This document shows, in pieces, positions 25,380 to 33,673 of a DNA stretch of 59,939 nucleotides (positions are counted from its first letter, which is position 1; every line of letters starts with the position of its first letter). The stretch lies in NCBI GenBank assembly GCA_959607715.1, contig CAUHNN010000014.1, positions 1 to 59,939 of the forward strand, in the 5' to 3' direction. The notes below the pieces were generated by a model. That model saw only the letters and a list, made by a program, of their open reading frames with translations. It was not told the origin of the DNA and ran no database searches. The stretch comes from an uncultured Eggerthella sp. GTDB lineage: Bacteria > Actinomycetota > Coriobacteriia > Coriobacteriales > Eggerthellaceae. Position numbers and translations under genes: made by a program.

Positions 25380-26201
25380 ATGGACAAGGCGATGGCGAAC
25401 CGCCTGATTGCCCTGAACAGGGAATTCTATCGCGATCAGGCTTCGTCGTTTTCCGCCACGCGCACATCCCCCTGGCGCGGTTGGGAGCGATGCCTTGATG
25501 CGTCGCGAGACGGCTTGCTGCCTAAGTGCGCACCTTTGCAGGTGGCCGATGTGGGTTGCGGGAACCTCCGCTTCGAGGAGTTCCTTTCGACTGCTCTTCC
25601 CGAAGCTGCGTTGCGGGCTGTCGCGCTTGACTCCTGCGCTGAACTGGTGCCTGTCGAGTGTCAGGGTGGCCCCGTAGTTCGCAAGGCGGCTTCCACGGGT
25701 CGCTCGACGAAGCCCGGCATTTTTTTTCGGGAATGCGACGTCATCGGTCTTCTTTCGGCAGGCCGCGAAGCCGAGGTTTTCCCCGAAGGCGAAAAACCGT
25801 TCGACTTGGCGGTTGCATTCGGTTTTCTGCATCATGTTCCACTCGCGTCATGGCGTCGAGCCCTTCTTCGCTCCATGGCGAGCGCAGTGCGCTCGGGTGG
25901 CTATGCGTGGGTGTCGTTCTGGCGTTTCGCCGACGATCCATCGATGAAGGCGCGCGCCGAAGCGGCACACGCTCGTGGTCTTGCGCGGCTTGGCATAGAG
26001 GCCCTGGCGCTCGATGAAGGTGATTATCTGCTGGGATGGAGGAACGAGCAGGCTGCGTTTCGCTATTGCCACAGCTTCACTACCGCCGAAGTGGACGACC
26101 TGGTTGCCTCTCTTGTCGATGTCGCCGATGTCGTTTCGCGTTTTCGAGCCGATGGTCGCACGGGCGATCTGAACGAGTACGTGGTGTTCCGCGTTCGTTG
26201 A
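25380..26201 (+). CDS. Trm9/ALKBH8-like class I SAM methyltransferase
   Basis: A 273-residue Rossmann methyltransferase. Several marks are those of the Trm9 tRNA methyltransferase family. FSATRTSPW (24-32) matches the FSxTRxxPW opening. The SAM loop is VGCG (58-61), HH lies at 151-152 after FDLAVAFGFL, and SGGYAWVSFW follows. DYLLGW (215-220) then RYCHSFTTAEV (228-238) parallel the Trm9 PW and RYYHLYxxGEL elements. Eukaryotic Trm9 methylates cm5U34 to mcm5U34 in tRNA. GGAAGGAGG sets the ATG at 25380. The gene stands alone after the purL terminator. Family similarity is by eye; the activity is inferred. Confidence 0.7.
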   Translation: MDKAMANRLIALNREFYRDQASSFSATRTSPWRGWERCLDASRDGLLPKCAPLQVADVGCGNLRFEEFLSTALPEAALRAVALDSCAELVPVECQGGPVVRKAASTGRSTKPGIFFRECDVIGLLSAGREAEVFPEGEKPFDLAVAFGFLHHVPLASWRRALLRSMASAVRSGGYAWVSFWRFADDPSMKARAEAAHARGLARLGIEALALDEGDYLLGWRNEQAAFRYCHSFTTAEVDDLVASLVDVADVVSRFRADGRTGDLNEYVVFRVR

Positions 26202-26240
26202 TGGCGTGCGCCTGTCGCTCTCCGAGTAGAAAGACGAAGG

Positions 26241-27176
26241 CTAGCGAAGAGTCTTTCCGAAGCGCATGAACTGACCGAGGAAGATCTCGATCTGGCGATT
26301 GACCTCAACGGGCGCATCGGTGTTCGAGTTGTGCCCCGCGTTCGGGATTTCGACGAACGAAAGCCCTGTTGCGCGTGCCCACTCTTGGTTGAGCCGCTTG
26401 CAGGCGGCGGCCTCGTCGTTTTCTCCCCAAAGCAGCAGCGTCGGGCACGTAGGGGGAAGCGTCGTGTCGGAGGCGATCTTGTCGCTGAGGATGGCGTATC
26501 CGTGCCCGGCGAGCAGGCAGAATTCGCGCTTCGAGTATCCCTCGAGCATGGAGCGCATGAGCGAGCGCCCTTCTTCGGTCGTCGCGCATCCCTTTGCCGT
26601 GGCCTTCTTGAGGACCGCCCACGGTATTGCCCGGTACATTCCCGTGGTGTGCCTGAGGGCGGATAGCTCCCAGTTGTGGTAGTAGGCGCGTTGAAGCGGC
26701 GCCGAATCGATGCTGACGAACCCGCGTGCGTAGCCCGGGTACAGGGAAAGGAACGCTTGCGCAAGGTAGCCGCCCATCGACTGTCCCACGAGTATGGGCA
26801 GGATGATGCCTTCGCGTTCGAGGACGGAAAAGAGCATTGAAGCCAAATCGTCGAGTGAGTAGTCGAGTGCGAAAGGGCGCGACAGCCCATGACCCGGTGC
26901 ATCCCACACCAAGCAGTTGGCGCGTGAAGAGAAGTGGCTGAGTTGGTTGGCGAAGAGTCGATGGTCGGCGGTGAGGCCGGGAAGGAAGATGAGCCACGGC
27001 AGCTCGTCGGACCTTCGTCGGGATCGAGGGAGGGGGAATTTCGCCTTCCTCATCGTTGCGGCGACGTCGGCACAACGATCACCGGCTGAAGCGTAGCTTA
27101 CCCAATAGGCGATAGAGCCGCCGCGGGCGACGAAACTGCGTCGTTCGAGGGGCGATGCGTTAACGGTGGCGTCGAT
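26241..27176 (-). CDS. Alpha/beta hydrolase, apparently with an AUC start codon
   Basis: A 311-residue alpha/beta-fold hydrolase. The oxyanion strand is LPGLTADHRLF, the nucleophile elbow GQSMGG, the acid is in LLLWGENDE, and the His is in NAGHNSN. A perfect ribosome site (GGAAGGGAGG) is followed after 7 bases by ATC, in frame with SPLERRSFVARGGSIAYWVS, the expected first strands. No ATG, GTG or TTG exists in frame until the Met 40 codons later, which has no ribosome site and would remove conserved sequence. The start is therefore placed at ATC. Either a rare start codon is used or a start mutation has weakened the gene. Substrate unknown. Confidence 0.75.
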   Translation of the reverse strand: MDATVNASPLERRSFVARGGSIAYWVSYASAGDRCADVAATMRKAKFPLPRSRRRSDELPWLIFLPGLTADHRLFANQLSHFSSRANCLVWDAPGHGLSRPFALDYSLDDLASMLFSVLEREGIILPILVGQSMGGYLAQAFLSLYPGYARGFVSIDSAPLQRAYYHNWELSALRHTTGMYRAIPWAVLKKATAKGCATTEEGRSLMRSMLEGYSKREFCLLAGHGYAILSDKIASDTTLPPTCPTLLLWGENDEAAACKRLNQEWARATGLSFVEIPNAGHNSNTDAPVEVNRQIEIFLGQFMRFGKTLR

Positions 27177-27271
27177 GGCGGAACCTCCCTTCCTGCGAGA
27201 AGGCGACCGCTGCCGTGGGCGAGCGGTCGCCTTGGTGGCGAACGGGTTTTCGAAGCTGCTTGCGTGTAGGG

Positions 27272-28951
27272 CTAGTCGCGTGTGAGCTTGCGATGAAGAC
27301 GATGCGGTTTGGCCGCCTCTTCCCCGAGGCGCTCGACCTTGTTCTTGCGGTAAGACTCGAAGTTGCCCTCGAACCAGTACCATGCGCCCGGGTTTTCGTC
27401 CGTGCCTTCCCAGGCGAGGATATGCGTGGCGATGCGGTCGAGAAACATGCGGTCGTGGCTGGTGACGACGGCGCATCCAGGGAAGGCGAGCAGCGCTTCT
27501 TCAAGGCTTTCGAGCGTTTCCACGTCAAGGTCGTTGGTGGGCTCGTCGAGTAGAAGAAGGTTGCCGCCCTGCTTCAGAGTGAGGGCGAGGTTCAGGCGGT
27601 TGCGCTCACCACCCGAAAGAACGCCCGCCGGCTTCTGCTGGTCGGAACCCTTGAAACCGAAGTTTGCAACGTAGGCGCGGCTCGGGATCTCGGTGTCGCC
27701 GACGCGGATGTAGTCGAGGCCGTCGGAAACGACTTCCCACAGGGTCTTCTTCGGGTCGAGGCCTTCGCGATTCTGGTCAACGTAGGAAACCTGCACGGTT
27801 TCGCCGAGCTCGAGCGAGCCGGAGGAGACGTCCTCCTTGCCGACGATCATCTTGAAGAGCGTTGATTTGCCTACGCCGTTCGGGCCGATAACGCCGACGA
27901 TGCCGTTGCGGGGAAGCGTGAAGGAGAGGTCGTCGATGAGCACGCGGTCGCCGAAGGCCTTGTGCAGGTGCTCGGCGACGAGGACTTTGGATCCCAGGCG
28001 CGGGCCGACGGGAATGGAGATATCGGTGAAGTCGACGCCCTTGGCGCTGCGCGCTTCCGCCTCCATCTGCTCGTAGCGCTCAAGACGTGCCTTGTTCTTC
28101 GCCTGACGCGCCTTGGGGCTTGAGCGGACCCATTCGAGCTCCGACTTCATGCGCTTGGCGAGTTTCGCCTGTTGCTGGCCTTGCGACTCGAGGCGCGACG
28201 CCTTCGTTTCCAGGTAGGTGGAGTAGTTGCCCTTGTAGGGATAGAGATGGCCACGGTCGACTTCGCAGATCCATTCGGCTGCATGGTCGAGGAAGTAGCG
28301 GTCGTGGGTGACGGCGAGCACGGCGCCAGGGTAACGCTGCAGGAACTGTTCGAGCCACAGGACGCTTTCGGCGTCGAGATGGTTGGTGGGCTCGTCGAGC
28401 AGAAGAAGATCAGGGGCCTCAAGCAGAAGTTTGCACAGTGCGACGCGGCGGCGTTCTCCGCCCGACAAGACGTTGACGGGCATGTCGGGATCAGGGCACT
28501 GGAGCGCATCCATGGCCTGGCTCAGCTGGGAATCCAGATCCCAGCCGTTGGCAGCGTCGATTTCGACCTGAAGCGTGCCCATTTCCTCCATCAGCTTGTC
28601 GAAGTCCGCATCGGGATCGGCCATCTCGGCGCCGATGGCGTTGAATCGATCGATTTTCGCGAGGATGTCGCCGAAGGCTTGACGGATGTTCTCGATGACG
28701 GTGGCTTCCTCGTCGAGTTTCGGCTCCTGCTCGAGGATGCCTACGGTGTATCCCGGCGTTAGGCGCGCTTCGCCGCCGGTGACTTCCTCGATGCCGGCCA
28801 TGACCTTGAGGAGGGTCGACTTGCCCATGCCGTTCGGCCCGACGACGCCGATCTTGGCGCCGGGGTAGAAGGACAGGGACACATCGTCGAGGATGACCTT
28901 GTCGCCATGTGCTTTGCGCGCTTGGTACATTTGGTAGATGAATTCAGCCAC
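27272..28951 (-). CDS. ettA: Energy-dependent translational throttle protein EttA (ABC-F)
   Basis: A 559-residue ABC-F ATPase without membrane helices. It binds the ribosomal E site and gates the first peptide bond according to ATP level. Two Walker A motifs (GPNGMGKST at 38-46 and GPNGVGKST in the second half), two LSGGER signatures, and LLLDEPTNHLD and LLLDEPTNDLD Walker B motifs are present. The arm between the first Walker A and signature, and the linker MKSELEWVRSSPKARQAK, are typical of EttA. The GTG start at 28951 has GAAAGG 8 bases upstream and yields VAEFIYQMYQ, the standard EttA beginning. Length equals the family norm. Confidence 0.95.
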   Translation of the reverse strand: MAEFIYQMYQARKAHGDKVILDDVSLSFYPGAKIGVVGPNGMGKSTLLKVMAGIEEVTGGEARLTPGYTVGILEQEPKLDEEATVIENIRQAFGDILAKIDRFNAIGAEMADPDADFDKLMEEMGTLQVEIDAANGWDLDSQLSQAMDALQCPDPDMPVNVLSGGERRRVALCKLLLEAPDLLLLDEPTNHLDAESVLWLEQFLQRYPGAVLAVTHDRYFLDHAAEWICEVDRGHLYPYKGNYSTYLETKASRLESQGQQQAKLAKRMKSELEWVRSSPKARQAKNKARLERYEQMEAEARSAKGVDFTDISIPVGPRLGSKVLVAEHLHKAFGDRVLIDDLSFTLPRNGIVGVIGPNGVGKSTLFKMIVGKEDVSSGSLELGETVQVSYVDQNREGLDPKKTLWEVVSDGLDYIRVGDTEIPSRAYVANFGFKGSDQQKPAGVLSGGERNRLNLALTLKQGGNLLLLDEPTNDLDVETLESLEEALLAFPGCAVVTSHDRMFLDRIATHILAWEGTDENPGAWYWFEGNFESYRKNKVERLGEEAAKPHRLHRKLTRD

Positions 28952-28991
28952 GGGTTGAACCTTTCTTCCGAAGGGCCGCAGCGCGTGCGGC

Positions 28992-29370
28992 TTGAATGCT
29001 TTCAACGATTCTACCAAGGAAGACGCGCAGGAGAAGCTCCTGCACCGAAAAGCGACGAGCCGCGCTATCCTCAGCGCGGCGAGTGCCGCTGGCGTTCCGG
29101 CGTCACTCGTTTTCGCCAAGGTGGCCGAGCTGGACGGAAAGGGAGACAACGACGCTGCCGCCGGCCTGCTCTTGGCCCGTGAGTTCGACGGTTTGTCCGA
29201 TGCCGTCGAGCCTCGAGGCCGACGAGCTTATCGGGTCCGCAGGCATCGACATCATCGGCGCCGATGCCCGTGACGACGAGAGTGGTCAAGTTCTCGTCTA
29301 CGGGTCCTGGCGCGAAAAAAACGGCTCCCGGAGGAGCCGTTTCGATGCTTCGTTCGCTGTGGGGCGTTAG
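28992..29370 (+). pseudogene. Possible frameshifted small gene, unknown
   Basis: From 28992 one frame reads like coding sequence up to about 29205 (HRKATSRAILSAAS, then a REFDGLSDAV end). The sense-looking sequence then continues in the next frame (SSLEADELIGSAGIDIIGAD) to about 29310. Both halves have the third-position GC bias of real genes here. No ribosome site precedes 28992 and the second half runs into the terminator of the opposite gene. It may be a decayed gene, a sequencing frameshift, or chance. No family is recognised. Otherwise the gap 28952-29366 holds nothing. Confidence 0.3.
29312..29342 (-). terminator. Rho-independent terminator of the lactate permease gene
   Basis: A perfect 10-bp stem AAACGGCTCC/GGAGCCGTTT (29319-29328 with 29333-29342) with a 4-base loop. 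On the minus strand it runs straight into TTTTTTT. It lies 25 bases after the permease stop. Confidence 0.88.
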
Positions 29371-31046
29371 GCTGGAAGGACGAAGGAGAGGACACTCGAC
29401 TGAAGGAAGACGAGCAGGCAGAGCGCGGCGAGCATGCCGATGCTCCACGGGACGACCTTCTTGAAGAGGTTCGACTCGTGTTCGCCGGTGGTGACGGCCG
29501 CGATCGCGAGCGACTGCGGGGAAACCATCTTGCCGATGACGCCACCCATGGTGTTGGAGGCGAGGAACAGGTCGGGCGAGACGTGGCCGAGCGAAGCGTT
29601 CGACTGAGCGGCTTCGTACTGCAGGCTCGAGAACAGGGCGTTCGCCGAGGTGTCCGAGCCGGTAACCGCCGTGCCTACCCAGCCGAGCATCGGCGAGAGC
29701 AGAGCGAACAGGGTGCCGGTATGAGCAAGGAACTGGCCGATGGAGATGGTCTGCCCCGAGAAGTTCATGACGTATGCCAGAGCGAGGACCAGGATGATCG
29801 TCAGCGAGGAGTAGCGCATGGCGTAGAACGTCTGGCCAAGCTGCTTGAAGGACGTGCCGAGCGTGATGCGGTAGGTGCCCTTCTCGTTGAAGATGCTGTA
29901 CACGATCGTGGTGATGATGGCTGCGATGAGCAGCATCGTGCCGGGGTTGGAAAGAAGCGACAGGGTGTAGGTCGTTCCGGGATCCTTGCCCGCAGCGTTC
30001 AGGACGTTGCCCGCCAGGCCGGGGAAGGGGATCTTGATGTCCGCGCCAGCGAGCAGGGCGGGAATGCCGAGCTTGCAGATGGCGAAAACGACGACGACGA
30101 TGATGTAGGGGACGAGGGCCATCCAGGCGCGGACGGCGGGGAGCTCAACGCCCTTTGCGTCGGTGAGGGCCGGCATGCCGAAGCGCTCGCGGGCGTCGTT
30201 GACGTTGCGCGGCTTGACGAAGCGCAGGAAGACGACGCTGATGCCGAGGGAGGCGAGGGAGGCCACGACGTCGGTGAGCTCGTAGGCGAAGTGGTTGGAG
30301 CACCACCACTGGGTGAGAGCGAAGGATGCGCCGATCACGAGGGCGTGCAGCCAGCAGTCGCGCAGGCCCTTCCTGCCGTCGAGGATGAGGATGACGAGCA
30401 GCGGGACGACGAGCGCGAAGATGGGAGCCTGGACACCGACGATGGCGGCAACGTGCTGGGACGTTGCGGTGGCCACTGCCGCGTCACCGCCGGCGACCAT
30501 GTTGCCGGCCATGGTGATGGGGGTACCGGCTGCGCCGTAGGCGACAGGGGCGGTGTTGGCGATCAGGACGGCGAGTGCGGCCTTCATGGGCTTGACGCCG
30601 AGAGCGAGCACCATGGTCGCCGTGATGGCGATGGGCGCGCCGAATCCGGCGAGCGCCTCGAGCAAGCCGCCGAAGCAGAACGCGACGAGAACCGCCTGGA
30701 TGCGGATGTCGCCACCGCCGACGACGTCGAAGAGGCGCTTGAGGTCTTCAGATCGGCCGGAGACGACGGTCACTTCATAGAACCACACCGCCATGATGAT
30801 GATGAAGACGATGGGGAAGGCGCCGTAACATGCGCCCTGAAGCGCGGAAAGCCCTGCCAGATGAGCGGGCATGTTGAAGGCGAATACCGCGATCAGGATG
30901 GAAACGATAAGCGCAACGATGGCGGAGATGTGCGCTTTGGCCTTCACGCCCACGAGCATGATGAAGAATGCCGCGAGCGGAATGCAGGCTACCAGGGCAG
31001 AGAGGCCGAGGCTTCCCGCAACGGGGTCGATGGTGGCTTGAAACAT
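29367..31046 (-). CDS. lctP: L-lactate permease (LctP family)
   Basis: A 559-residue polytopic carrier of the lactate permease family, which moves lactate or glycolate with protons. Family sequence is clear in EALAGFGAPIAITATMVLALG, in NTAPVAYGAAGTPI, and in GWVGTAVTGSDTSANALF and FLASNTMGGVIGKMVSPQSLA. Around 13 membrane segments are present. The ATG at 31046 opens FQATIDPVAGSLGLSALVA, and AGAGAG lies just upstream. The gene is monocistronic, with a terminator directly downstream. In an anaerobe it may import lactate as a fuel or export it. No lactate dehydrogenase complex lies beside it. Confidence 0.92.
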   Translation of the reverse strand: MFQATIDPVAGSLGLSALVACIPLAAFFIMLVGVKAKAHISAIVALIVSILIAVFAFNMPAHLAGLSALQGACYGAFPIVFIIIMAVWFYEVTVVSGRSEDLKRLFDVVGGGDIRIQAVLVAFCFGGLLEALAGFGAPIAITATMVLALGVKPMKAALAVLIANTAPVAYGAAGTPITMAGNMVAGGDAAVATATSQHVAAIVGVQAPIFALVVPLLVILILDGRKGLRDCWLHALVIGASFALTQWWCSNHFAYELTDVVASLASLGISVVFLRFVKPRNVNDARERFGMPALTDAKGVELPAVRAWMALVPYIIVVVVFAICKLGIPALLAGADIKIPFPGLAGNVLNAAGKDPGTTYTLSLLSNPGTMLLIAAIITTIVYSIFNEKGTYRITLGTSFKQLGQTFYAMRYSSLTIILVLALAYVMNFSGQTISIGQFLAHTGTLFALLSPMLGWVGTAVTGSDTSANALFSSLQYEAAQSNASLGHVSPDLFLASNTMGGVIGKMVSPQSLAIAAVTTGEHESNLFKKVVPWSIGMLAALCLLVFLQSSVLSFVLPA

Positions 31047-31442
31047 TACTCTCTCTTTCTTTTCCGGAAGGGCTCTGTGCGCTCTTGCCGGCCCAACTTT
31101 GAACGTCGCCATGTTAGGTGTTCGCAACCGCAACGCGCGGCGCGATTTTTTTAACGGACGATTCCGGGGAACAGGGGGCATCGCCTCTGGTCCGCCCGCC
31201 TCTTTTCGCTGCTCGTCGACCGTTCGCCGGCACGAGGACCCTTTTCCTTGCGCCCGCCTAAGCGGGGCCTCGCTACGGGCGTCGCACGTCCGCCGAGCGT
31301 TTCCTGGGTGTATCGAGCGTTCTTCCCGCGCCAATCGCGGCGTCGGTTCGGGTATGCTTTTCTCGAAAAGGGCTCAGGCGCCTCGCCTCGGGGAAGAGCA
31401 GGTGCCTTCCCATCCGTTTCGTCTCCTAGGAAAGGAAGAAGC
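31047..31442. other. Intergenic region between divergent lctP and thrH
   Basis: No gene or RNA is evident in these 396 bases. They must hold both promoters. A TATGCT hexamer at 31354-31359 could be the -10 of thrH, and a short CCGCG/CGCGG inverted repeat (31327-31341) lies just before it. No clear operator was found. Confidence 0.5.
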
Positions 31443-32048
31443 ATGTACGTAACCTGTTTGGACCTCGAAGGCGTTCTCGTTCCCGAGATCTGGATCGCGT
31501 TCGCGGAGGAAACCGGCATCTCGGAACTCAAGCGCACGACGCGCGACGAGCCCGATTACGACAAGCTGATGAACTTCCGCCTCGCGGTGCTCAAGGAGCA
31601 CGGATTGGGCCTTAAGGAAATCCAGGACGTCATCGCCACGATCGATCCTCTGCCGGGGGCCAAGGAATTCCTCGATACGTTGCGCGGCGAATGCCAGACG
31701 ATCATCATCAGCGACACGTTCACCCAGTTTGCCGCTCCTTTGATGGAGAAGCTCGGTCGTCCTACGCTGTTCTGCAACGAGCTCATCGTGGCCGACGACG
31801 GCATGGTGGAAGGCTTCAAGATGCGCTGCCCCGAGTCGAAGCTCACGACGGTTCGCGCCCTTCAGTCCTGCGGTTTCGAGACCATCGCCTCGGGCGATTC
31901 CCATAACGATCTGGGCATGATCACGGCTTCGAAGGCGGGCTTTTTGTTCCGCAGCACCGACGCCATCAAGGCCGAGCATTCCGAGCTTGCGGCGTTCGAG
32001 GAATACGACGAGCTGCTTGCGGCCATCGAGGAAGTCCTCGCTTCTTAG
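31443..32048 (+). CDS. thrH: Phosphoserine phosphatase/homoserine phosphotransferase ThrH
   Basis: A 201-residue HAD-superfamily phosphatase of the ThrH type. It removes phosphate from phosphoserine and can pass it to homoserine, linking serine and threonine synthesis. The nucleophile motif is CLDLEGVLVPEIW with Asp7 (ThrH proteins have DLE rather than DxD). Motif II is ISDTF, the Lys is in the ESKLTTV region, and motif IV is ASGDSHNDLGM. Length matches the 200-205-residue family. AGGAAAGGAAG upstream fixes the ATG. It is a single gene with a terminator behind it. Confidence 0.93.
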   Translation: MYVTCLDLEGVLVPEIWIAFAEETGISELKRTTRDEPDYDKLMNFRLAVLKEHGLGLKEIQDVIATIDPLPGAKEFLDTLRGECQTIIISDTFTQFAAPLMEKLGRPTLFCNELIVADDGMVEGFKMRCPESKLTTVRALQSCGFETIASGDSHNDLGMITASKAGFLFRSTDAIKAEHSELAAFEEYDELLAAIEEVLAS

Positions 32049-32130
32049 TTCTCTTCGCCGAACAGGCGAAACGAAGCGCCCGCCGGCTCAGGCGATAGGC
32101 GGCCCCTGCTCCGGATGACCGGGTGGGAGC

Positions 32131-32157
32131 CGCCCGCAAGAGCCCGCGGGCGCTTTT
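32131..32157 (+). terminator. Rho-independent terminator of thrH
   Basis: Stem CGCCCGC/GCGGGCG (32131-32137 with 32146-32152) with an 8-base loop, followed by CTTTT. It lies 80 bases after the thrH stop and faces the convergent ATP-grasp gene. Confidence 0.6.
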
Positions 32158-32200
32158 CGTTGCGGGAGGTGCCAGGCGCCGATGCGGCGAAGGAGAACGG

Positions 32201-33343
32201 CTACGAGAGGAACTCTTCCAGATCGCTCGAAAGAAACGGGATGACTTCCTTTTCCCATCTGTCTTCTGCAACTTCGATGAAGGCCGTTCCGAACATGCCG
32301 AGGCGCGGGGCGTCCACTTTCCTGATCTCGAGGGGGTGGGAAAAACGCGCTGTCAGCGCATCGTAGTCGAAGGTGCGCTCCTCGTCGCCCGGGTGCGATG
32401 GCGTCAACAGGATGGCGGGGTAGCGAAGCCCCTCCTTGCCTTCGAGGATCGCGTCCCAGTTCGGCTTGAGGTCTTCAAGGAAATACTCGTAGGTCTTGAT
32501 GCCCCACGCGAAGTGGGAAAGGTCGGTGGTGCACAGCCCGGCGAAACGGCAGGGGTTGAACTCGATGGGGATGATGGTTCCGTCGTCGAGGAGGCGTACT
32601 TCGGGATGGAGGGCGAAATCCTTGAAGCCGAGCAGCTCGTTGCATTCGTCGAGGAAGCGGGTCATCGGCTCGATCAGGTCTTCGATGAGGGTTCGCGAGG
32701 TGAAGTAGAGACGGTCCGACGTGTCGTTTTTGTCGGAGAAGTCGTGTTGAAGGACGTTGAGCACGACGGCGTTTCCGTTGGAGTCGAAATAGGCGTCAAG
32801 GGCGTATTCCTGCCCCGCGATGTAGCTTTCGATGATGAAGGACTCGTCGTTGACGACCGTGCCATTGTAGCGATGCGCCCACGCATCGGATTCCTTCTCG
32901 ATCCGATTCAGCGCCGCCGTGAAGTCGGCAGGGCAGAACAGCGGATAGATGCCGAGGCTGAAGAATCCCGTCGTCGGCTTGAGTACGACGGGATAGGCGA
33001 GGGACCCGCCGTCGAGTTCGCGCAATTCGGAGAGCGTAGCCTCCTGGAAGGTGTATTCGGGGTAGAGCGGCGCGAGCGCGCGGCGAAAAGCGGCCTTGTC
33101 CTTGCAGAGATCCATCGCAGCGCGCACGGAAGGCGCGCAGTAGCGTTTCGCTTCGGCGAGATGCATTTCGGAAAGCGCCACGACGCGCGTCGGCTCAGGC
33201 TCGTTCTCGAGGGGCGCGATGACCAGATCGCGTCCTGCTGCGCGGTAGGCGCGGGCCGCGGCGTTGTCGAGCACAGGCTCTTTGCTCGATTCAAGGAAGT
33301 CGAGCACCTCATGGGAAGCGTACAGTTCGTCGAGTACAAGCAC
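32201..33343 (-). CDS. ATP-grasp domain protein, orphan ligase
   Basis: A 380-residue cytosolic ATP-grasp enzyme. After an N-terminal Rossmann-like lobe (1-95) come the nucleotide-binding strands LAYPVVLKPTTGFFSLGIY (ATP Lys and glycine-rich loop) and DESFIIESYIAGQEYALDAY, then the metal-binding end FALHPEVRLLDDGTIIPIEFNPCRFAG, where the Glu and Asn should bind magnesium. Such enzymes join a carboxylate to an amine or thiol through an acyl phosphate. It starts with GTG behind AAAGGG. No partner gene gives a substrate. Homologues of this layout include peptide-ligase-like and D-Ala-D-Ala-ligase-like proteins; none can be chosen. Confidence 0.75.
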   Translation of the reverse strand: MLVLDELYASHEVLDFLESSKEPVLDNAAARAYRAAGRDLVIAPLENEPEPTRVVALSEMHLAEAKRYCAPSVRAAMDLCKDKAAFRRALAPLYPEYTFQEATLSELRELDGGSLAYPVVLKPTTGFFSLGIYPLFCPADFTAALNRIEKESDAWAHRYNGTVVNDESFIIESYIAGQEYALDAYFDSNGNAVVLNVLQHDFSDKNDTSDRLYFTSRTLIEDLIEPMTRFLDECNELLGFKDFALHPEVRLLDDGTIIPIEFNPCRFAGLCTTDLSHFAWGIKTYEYFLEDLKPNWDAILEGKEGLRYPAILLTPSHPGDEERTFDYDALTARFSHPLEIRKVDAPRLGMFGTAFIEVAEDRWEKEVIPFLSSDLEEFLS

Positions 33344-33673
33344 GAAGGACCCTTTCTGCGCAATGGGCGATACCGCGTATCACTATACGTGAATCGCTCC
33401 GCGGTTTTCTCGGAGCCGTTACGATCGGAGGGGTGTGGCCGAGGAGGGGGCTCGCCGGGTTTTCCCGGTATGCGCCCTGTGTGAGTTTGGTGACGTGCGG
33501 CCATTCGGCTTCCCCTGCTTCGCACACGATAATTAAGCTGTTCACAGGACGAGCGAATGCTCGTCCTTCCCATTCAATCGTCGATCCCGCGAGCCGAGAG
33601 GAGCGCCCATGGCCAACGATGCGATGGCGTCCTTGCCGTCATCAAGCGGTGAAGGAAAGGGAGGGTGCGCCTG

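Noticed and set aside
22239..25835. A 1198-residue open frame on the minus strand
   Set aside because: Antisense shadow of purL; no recognisable domain and no ribosome site.
29478..31154. A 558-residue plus-strand open frame
   Set aside because: Shadow of lctP with low-complexity D/E/G composition.
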